From an uncultured bacterium (GTDB lineage Bacteria > Bacillota > Clostridia > TANB77 > CAG-508), in NCBI GenBank assembly GCA_905215615.1, contig CAJMQM010000010.1, positions 1 to 19,145 on the forward strand: 19,145 nucleotides of DNA. Reading direction: 5' to 3'. The position numbers and the translations under genes were made by a program. Below, in pieces: positions 13,543 through 19,145 of this stretch (its first letter is position 1; each line of letters begins with the position of its first letter). Below the pieces are notes generated by a model. It ran no database searches. It saw nothing but the letters and a program-made list of their open reading frames with translations, and had not been told where the DNA came from.

Positions 13543-15540
13543 TTATTGTACAGTTTGTTTTTCTTCGTCTACAAAAACTTTGTCGTCATTTGTAGATTCA
13601 TATTGAGCAATAATGTTTGCAAGCTCGTTTGTAAATTCTTTTAATATAACAAGTTTTATAGTTGGCTGTTTTCCATTAATATAATCGTCCATAATACTTT
13701 TTAATTTTTTAATATTAGGTAACTCTGGTGCTAACTCGTTTTTATATAGTTTTGCTCTATCCGCTAATTTTTCTTTTATAGTAACTATGTCTTCATTGCT
13801 TGCACACGAAATTCTTTGGAACATTTGGAAGCAGTCATAATATTTAAATATTGGAACTTGCATACACTCTTTATCAAATTTATCGTAAAACAATTCCATC
13901 TTCATTGGTATACATCTAAATACATCTTCTGCTTTTTCTTTAAGCATTTTATCTTTTAATTGTAAGTTTATTTCATTAAAGTGAACTAATATGTCTTCCA
14001 TGTCTGGTACTTCTTCGTCATTTATTGCCACTTGTGAAAGCTCTTCTTCTACATTTTCACAATATTTAGATGTAAGTGAAGAAATATTCATACCATTAAA
14101 GAACACACTTTTTATTGTTCTCATATCGTAATCTATTAATCCTTTTTTTATGAAATATGAAAAATATGCAAATAGTTTTACAATATCAATTAACTCAATT
14201 TTTCCATTTTTTACATCTTCTAAAGTTTCTGTTATTACACCTTCAAATTGGTCATCTGGAATTTTCCAATATTCTTCTGTTAATAATCTTTTGTAACCAG
14301 GTAATTGGCTTATATCTATTGTGTTTCTTATTACTTCCATATTTTCTTTAAAAATTCTCATGTCGAAAATTCTAGTACGCACATATAATTCTATAAATTT
14401 AAAGAAACGATATTCTGCTTTAAAATTGTAGTAGTAGTTATTATCGAATTCTTTAATATAAAATTGCCTATTGTCCATGAATACCCTTGATGATACTAAT
14501 ATTGACTTATATTCTTCGTTACTATTAATGTTTACAAATTTATCTTTAGTAATTTTTCCCGCTTTTATTTCAAATGAAACCGCTATTGTAAATATTAGCA
14601 TAGTTTGTAATATTCTGTTGTTTGTATTTGGGTATGATTTATTTACCATATCAAATATTTTCTTAAAGTTATTTAATGAGTGTTTTAATATACGTAAGTT
14701 TCTAGTTCCACTTTTATTAAATGTAGATATAATTAAGTTTGTATTTTCTCTTAAAAAACGTATTAATTCTGGGTATCTTTCATAACGCATTAAAAGTCCA
14801 TTTATTATATAATTAAACTCTGGAGCATATTCAAATGTCTCGCCTATAAGTTTTTCTTTTATTCTTTCATAGTCATTTGCTTTGTCAAAAACATATTCAA
14901 TAGTATCTCTAATTCTTTCTACCATTGGCTTGTCTGTTTTTACATTAAGATTTCCTTCTTTATCTAATAAGTATGTTGCTATAAAAGTTTTCATTTCTAG
15001 ATTATTATTTTTTAGTTTAGTAGATAGTTCTTTTTCATTACAAATAATTATAGTTTTTATATGGTCATGTTCTACAAAGTTGTTTATATAACCTAAAACG
15101 TCTATAACATCTACATTTGCTCTCTCTAAGTCATCAAAGCATAATACTTTATCATCTGTAGAAAAAAATTGTCCATAGTCTAGTCTATCTCCATTTTGTG
15201 TAACTCCAAAGAAATTTGCCATATCTAAACCTGTCTTAGCATATTCTGGAATAGCATTTACTCCACTTGCGTTCATAAATTTCTTTAGGTTTTTGTCCAT
15301 TAGCTGTGTTGTTTCTATAAATATTTTTTTACTTATTTCTTCCAGATTTGATATTCCATATAAAGACATATATATTGGTGTAAGTCTTTTTCCGTTAACT
15401 GACATATTTTCTATTTTAGGTCTTATTTTGTTATTCCAGAAATATGTTTTTCCGCTTCCCCACTCACCATTTATTATAATAGCATAGTCTGTATAATCTG
15501 CTCTTATATAGTCTAATATACTTTCTATTAAATCTTCCAT
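13543..15540 (-). CDS. KAP-type P-loop NTPase
   Basis: A 665-residue protein; ATG 15540 follows CAAGGAGG. Walker A is GEWGSGKT at 25-32, the G-WGSGKT form typical of KAP-family STAND-like NTPases. Walker B is VLCFDDLER at 132-140, and 'TIIICNEKEL' near 162-171 fits the sensor strand. The rest (about 200-665) is helical, aromatic-rich and without clear motifs. I see no membrane helices, although many KAP proteins have them. KAP NTPases include phage-exclusion proteins such as PifA and are frequent in bacterial defence loci; here no partner effector is adjacent. It follows comFC by 38 bases and appears co-transcribed with recD2-comFC, so a DNA-linked role is also possible. Function inferred only. 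Confidence 0.8.
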   Translation of the reverse strand: MEDLIESILDYIRADYTDYAIIINGEWGSGKTYFWNNKIRPKIENMSVNGKRLTPIYMSLYGISNLEEISKKIFIETTQLMDKNLKKFMNASGVNAIPEYAKTGLDMANFFGVTQNGDRLDYGQFFSTDDKVLCFDDLERANVDVIDVLGYINNFVEHDHIKTIIICNEKELSTKLKNNNLEMKTFIATYLLDKEGNLNVKTDKPMVERIRDTIEYVFDKANDYERIKEKLIGETFEYAPEFNYIINGLLMRYERYPELIRFLRENTNLIISTFNKSGTRNLRILKHSLNNFKKIFDMVNKSYPNTNNRILQTMLIFTIAVSFEIKAGKITKDKFVNINSNEEYKSILVSSRVFMDNRQFYIKEFDNNYYYNFKAEYRFFKFIELYVRTRIFDMRIFKENMEVIRNTIDISQLPGYKRLLTEEYWKIPDDQFEGVITETLEDVKNGKIELIDIVKLFAYFSYFIKKGLIDYDMRTIKSVFFNGMNISSLTSKYCENVEEELSQVAINDEEVPDMEDILVHFNEINLQLKDKMLKEKAEDVFRCIPMKMELFYDKFDKECMQVPIFKYYDCFQMFQRISCASNEDIVTIKEKLADRAKLYKNELAPELPNIKKLKSIMDDYINGKQPTIKLVILKEFTNELANIIAQYESTNDDKVFVDEEKQTVQ

Positions 15541-15559
15541 TTTTACCTCCTTGAAAATT

Positions 15560-15572
15560 GGGGATCTTCCCC
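15560..15572. other. Compact G+C-rich hairpin between comFC and the KAP gene
   Basis: GGGGA-tct-TCCCC, a perfect 5-bp stem in AT-rich DNA, placed in the 38-base gap. On the plus strand it runs into five T, but transcription here is minus; in that direction it has no T run. It may be an RNA processing or attenuation site. Confidence 0.35.
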
Positions 15573-15578
15573 TTTTTC

Positions 15579-16232
15579 CTAATCTTTTGCAATTGTTAAT
15601 ATTCCAACAGATTTAGCTCCCGCTTCTATTAATGTTTTTGCACACTCGTTGCAAGTAGCACCTGTTGTATATATATCGTCAAATATTACTATTTTTTTAT
15701 TATTAATGCTTTCTATATTATTTGCTATATAAGCATTTTTTACATTTTCTTTTCTCTGTTCCTTGTTTAGTGAACTTTGCTTAGGTGTATTTTTTATTTT
15801 TACTAAAATCTTGTTTTTATATTCTATATTTTCCACTCTTTTAGCTATTTCTTTTGCTATAAGTTCACTTTGATTATAGCCTCTTTGGTTTTTCTTTTTT
15901 CTATACATCGGAACTGAAGTTATTATATCATAACTTTTTAAAAATTCGCAAACTTTTTTGTTTTTTACAAAAATTTCACAAAATGTTTTATATAAATATG
16001 GCTTGTCCTCAAATTTGTATGAAATTATTTTATTTCTTATTATTCCCTCATACTTAAATAAATACACATGTGAAGAAAAATATTTATCTTCATATACACT
16101 TTCCCCCACACATGTATTTTTATTTATTTCTTTTTCACAGTTTCCACATAAATATGTGTTTATTTCTTTATTACAAATACCGCAAACAGGCGGATACATT
16201 AGATTTAAAATTTTTTCTACGAAATTAAGCAA
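15579..16232 (-). CDS. comFC: ComF-family phosphoribosyltransferase-like protein
   Basis: A 217-residue protein with TTG start at 16232, seven bases after AAAGGA. Two zinc-binding pairs, CGIC at 17-20 and CGNC at 29-32, precede a phosphoribosyltransferase fold: 'VPMYRKKKNQRGYNQSELIA' region near 107-125, 'QSSLNKEQRKENV' near 152, and the PRPP loop KIVIFDDIYTTGATC near 180-194. ComFC is required for natural transformation in several bacteria and works with the ComFA helicase; here the neighbour is the RecD2 helicase instead, and no comFA is visible. It starts 29 bases after the recD2 stop, so is probably in the same transcript. Confidence 0.92.
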   Translation of the reverse strand: MLNFVEKILNLMYPPVCGICNKEINTYLCGNCEKEINKNTCVGESVYEDKYFSSHVYLFKYEGIIRNKIISYKFEDKPYLYKTFCEIFVKNKKVCEFLKSYDIITSVPMYRKKKNQRGYNQSELIAKEIAKRVENIEYKNKILVKIKNTPKQSSLNKEQRKENVKNAYIANNIESINNKKIVIFDDIYTTGATCNECAKTLIEAGAKSVGILTIAKD

Positions 16233-16261
16233 ATATATTTCCTTTCTTTAATTATATAAAA

Positions 16262-18476
16262 TTACAACTGTCTTAGTTTATATTCTAGTCCTGTATTTCT
16301 TTTTTTACTGTCTGTATTATTTATCATAAAGTCAATAACATTTTTATTTCCTATTATAATTAACATTTTCTTTGCTCTTGTCATTGCAGTATAAAGTAAA
16401 TTCCTTGTAAGTAGCATTGGTGCAGCTTGTGCAATTGGCATAATTACAACATCAAATTCGCTTCCGCTGAGCCTTATGTACTGTAATAGCATATGCATGA
16501 TCTATTTGGTCTAAGTCTGCATATGAATACCATGCTTTTTTGTCATCATCAAATTTTATTACTATTTCTTTGTCCATCTCGTTTATATCTATAATAGTAC
16601 CGAACTCACCATTGAATACTCCTGAACCTGCCTCGTTTGTTTTTCCATCTCTTTCCCAGAATATTTCATAATTATTTTTTATTTGCATAATCCTATCGCC
16701 TTGTCTATATACTACATCTCCAAATTTCTTTTCTTTTTTTGTAGTTTCAAATGGATTAACATTGTTTTGTATTATTTGGTTTAGTTCTTTTGTTCCTAAG
16801 TTTCCCTTTTTCGTAGGTGTTATAACTTGTATGTTTTTTATAAAATCATAGTTACCATATTTTTCTAATCTACCAGTACAAAGTGACACTACTTGCCTTA
16901 TTATATTTTCTTTGTTATTTTCTTGTATAAAGAAAAAGTCTTGCAAAAGCTCTTCTTCGTTTTCTTGCTTTACCCCAATAAAGCTTTCTCCTTCATTTAC
17001 CTTATGGCTATTTAGTATTATTTTGCTTTTTGCAGCTTGTCTAAAAATTTTGTTTAGTGTTACAACTGGAACTTGTTCTGATGCAATAATGTCTTTTAAT
17101 ACATTTCCAGGTCCAACAGATGGTAATTGATTTTCATCTCCTACTAAAATTAGCTTTGTTCCATTATATAAGGCTTTCATTAGGTAATTCATTAAAAACA
17201 TATCTATCATAGATGCTTCATCTACTATAACTATATTTGCATCTATTGGAGTAACCAATAAGTCTGGATTTATTTCATCTTCTGATGCAAATTTTCCTAT
17301 TTCTAACACCCTATGCAATGTTTTAGCTTCTTCCCCTGTAGCTTCTGTCATTCTTTTTGCAGCTCTTCCTGTTGGAGCACATAATGTTATTTTTAGCTCT
17401 TCTACTTTATATAAATCTATTATGCTTTTTATTATTGTAGTTTTTCCCGTACCAGGTCCACCTGTTATAACACATACATTGTTATTGTTTACAAGTTTTA
17501 CAGCCTCTTTTTGTTTTTCTGACAATTCTATGTTTTGTTCTTTTTCTATTTTTTTTAATTTTCTATCTAAATTTTCTACTTTATTTATATTACTATATTC
17601 TCTTAGTTCTATTAATTTTTCGGCTATATTTTTTTCTGCTTTATAATATGTTGCTAAGTAAATCCAGTCTTCTTTTTCTCTTTCTTCTATATAGATTTCT
17701 TCTTTTGCTTTCATGCTAATTAACGAGCTATCTATTGCATCTTCGCTTACACCTAATAAATCTTTTGAAAATGCTACTAAATTATCATATAAAACGGCAC
17801 AATGCCCATTATATGTTGCCCTTAACAAACCGTATTTTATACCACTTCTTATTCTTTTTTCATTGTCATATTCCATACCGACTTTAAGTGCCATTTTATC
17901 TATTTGAACAAAGTCTACTTTATTAGATAACTCTACTAACAAATATGGGTCTGCTTCTATTTTTTCTATTGCATTTTCTCCCAATTTTTTATATATCCCT
18001 TGTGCACTTTGTGGACCAAGTCCAAACTTTTCTAAATATGTAACTAACTGCCAAAGTTCCCAATTTTCTATAAATTCTTGTGCTATTTCTATTGCTTTTT
18101 CGGATGATATTCCTTTTATTTGTGCTAGTTTTTCTGGCTCTAATTTAAAAACATTAATTGTATTTTCTCCAAAAGTTTCTACAATTTTTTTAGCTGTTGC
18201 TGGTCCTATTCCTTTTATCATACCATTTGCTAAATATCTTTCTAATGAGTCCAATGTTTCTGGCAATACTTTTTTAAATGTTTCTACTTTAAATTGCCTA
18301 CCATATTCTTGATGTTCTACAAATTTGCCTGTTACCTCTATTGTATCGTTTTTATTTACAAATGGTAAGTAGCCTACTATTGTTGTGGCTTCTTCTTCTG
18401 TTTCAAATGCTGCTATGCAATACCCATTTACCTCATTTTTATATATTATTTCTGTTACTTCTCCCTTAATTTCCAA
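16262..18476 (-). pseudogene. recD2: RecD2-type helicase with a one-base frameshift
   Basis: Two minus-strand frames together make a full RecD2 of about 737 residues. The first (18476-16452) starts at TTG after AAGAGG and carries an OB-like N-terminus, helix-hairpin-helix motifs (GMIKGIGPATAKKIV, QIKGISSEKAIEI), Walker A ITGGPGTGKTTI near 345, IVDEASMID, LVGDENQLPSVGPG and ends AITVHKAQ followed by four foreign residues. The second, from about 16465 to 16262, continues GSEFDVVIMPI and NLLYTAMTRAKK, the last helicase motif. One extra base (G at 16466, C on the coding strand) between CAG and GGA breaks the frame inside the conserved HK-Q-GSE motif. Without it the protein is normal, so this is a recent mutation, an assembly error or, less likely, a recoding site. 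Confidence 0.85.
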
Positions 18477-18506
18477 TTAAAAAACCTCTTTTTGCTATTT
18501 TTCCTT

Positions 18507-18535
18507 ATTGTATAATTTTTATGGCATTTTTGCAA
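18507..18535 (-). promoter_or_regulatory. Promoter of the recD2-comFC-KAP unit
   Basis: Minus strand TTGCAA (18535-18530), 17 bases, TACAAT (18512-18507), 30 bases before the TTG start. No LexA-like box is evident. Confidence 0.5.
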
Positions 18536-18598
18536 CTAGTTTTATTTAGTTATATTCATATTTGTGGCATATTCAGTTAATATATTTCCATATTTCTC

Positions 18599-18958
18599 TT
18601 ATTTTCTTACTTCGTCTATATTATCTATGACTTCTTTACACTCTCTCCAATCTGCTACTTTTATACAATCATAATCTTTACCTATGTTGTTTATAATCTT
18701 TTTTGTGTCATCTGTAGAATTTAAATCTGTAACTATTATATCTTTCACATATTCTTCTTTTCCATATAGAAGTCTAAATAATATACTTCTTAAAAAACCT
18801 TCTATTTTCTTTTCTTGATTTTTAGCAGCAATAATTACATATATTCCATCTGTTTTAAATCTTGTGTATGTATATGTGTAAATAATTGTTTTTATTATCT
18901 CAAATAAACCATAGAGTGCAAGCACCCATAAAATACCATTTAAAATAAAGTCAGACAT
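18599..18958 (-). CDS. Short membrane-anchored glycosyltransferase-like protein
   Basis: A 119-residue protein; ATG 18958 follows AGGAGG by six bases. One membrane helix (about residues 5-25, ILNGILWVLALYGLFEII) precedes a fragment of a GT-A-like fold: 'GIYVIIAAKNQEKKIEGFLRSI' near 38-59 and 'VKDIIVTDLNSTDDTKKI' near 71-88, which is the pattern of family 2 glycosyltransferases around the first nucleotide-binding strands. The fold is cut short: the DxD metal motif and acceptor half are absent, so catalysis is doubtful. It ends in a clean stop with no extension in other frames, so it looks like a stable short form, not a recent truncation. Two TATAAT boxes lie upstream near 18980-18994. Role unknown. 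Confidence 0.65.
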   Translation of the reverse strand: MSDFILNGILWVLALYGLFEIIKTIIYTYTYTRFKTDGIYVIIAAKNQEKKIEGFLRSILFRLLYGKEEYVKDIIVTDLNSTDDTKKIINNIGKDYDCIKVADWRECKEVIDNIDEVRK

Positions 18959-19057
18959 AATAAGCCTCCTAATATTTTTATTATAGATATTATATGTGTT
19001 TTAACCCATTTTGGTTCTTTTACAAAATATAAACATCACTCAAATATATAAGTGGTT

Positions 19058-19114
19058 TTGCAGTACCGCGCAGCGATTAAACGTAGCGTAAGCGAAGTGC
19101 GATTTGAGCAACTG
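19058..19114. other. G+C-rich island at the right edge
   Basis: Around 50 percent G+C in surroundings near 25 percent, with repeated short words (AGCG/TAGCG/AAGCG, and GCGATT twice, 28 bases apart). On the minus strand an open frame runs from the window edge (19144) to a TGA at 19042-19040, ending about 30 codons after an ATG, with no support as a gene. It may be the end of a dispersed non-coding repeat; the window stops before its limit. Confidence 0.3.
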
Positions 19115-19145
19115 ACATTTAAAAATCAACATAAAAATGAAATTT

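Noticed and set aside
16440..16500. Programmed +1 frameshift in recD2
   Set aside because: There is no slippery run or known recoding signal beyond a rare CGG codon, and RecD2 is not known to be recoded. Kept only as an alternative.
19058..19114. tRNA fragment or CRISPR repeat
   Set aside because: No cloverleaf arms, no T-loop sequence, and no regular repeat-spacer period.

Overview
The window looks like a chromosomal segment from an AT-rich, spore-forming Firmicute of the Clostridia class. It carries spoIVA and spoVT, Shine-Dalgarno sites are strong and canonical, several genes start with TTG, and codon use is strongly A/T-ending. Most genes are ordinary chromosomal genes. Two accessory modules stand out: a toxin-antitoxin pair and a KAP-type NTPase.

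Layout. (1) Positions 1-1578, minus strand: a two-gene unit of a membrane-anchored FxLYD-like protein followed by a large prepilin-signal surface protein with Ig/FN3-like modules, which runs off the left edge. (2) 1972-5422, plus strand: a diaminopimelate/lysine/dipicolinate locus, asd-dapA-(HD-domain protein)-terminator-dapB. (3) 5419-6586, minus strand: a DUF421 (YetF-like) membrane protein and a DUF4363 protein. DUF4363 and dapB converge on a shared TTAA at their stops. (4) 6842-8798, plus strand: a small holin-IV-like membrane protein with its own terminator, then a toxin-antitoxin operon with a strong promoter. The toxin resembles MqsR; the antitoxin joins an MqsA zinc finger, an HTH and a SocA/DUF4065 ('Panacea') domain. 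(5) 8945-10637, minus strand: a Cys-flanked small membrane protein and a GlmU with an unusually short beta-helix. (6) 10909-13422, sporulation cluster: spoIVA (plus), a convergent 85-residue protein built of 13-residue repeats (minus) and spoVT (minus). (7) 13543-18476, minus strand: a probable operon recD2-comFC-KAP NTPase with a promoter before recD2 and a terminator after the KAP gene. recD2 is broken by one extra base at a conserved helicase motif. (8) 18599-18958, minus strand: a short membrane-anchored glycosyltransferase-like protein. The right edge holds a short G+C-rich island unlike its surroundings.

How the genes work together. Asd, DapA and DapB are consecutive enzymes from aspartyl phosphate toward diaminopimelate. 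The DapA product pathway also feeds dipicolinate in spore formers, and GlmU supplies UDP-GlcNAc for the wall, so regions 2 and 5 share a cell-wall precursor theme. SpoIVA and SpoVT act on the spore coat base and in the forespore, and the repeat protein beside them is a candidate uncharacterised sporulation protein. The recD2-comFC-KAP unit links DNA repair or uptake functions with a P-loop NTPase of a family often seen in defence. All calls come from reading the sequence; no database search was run.
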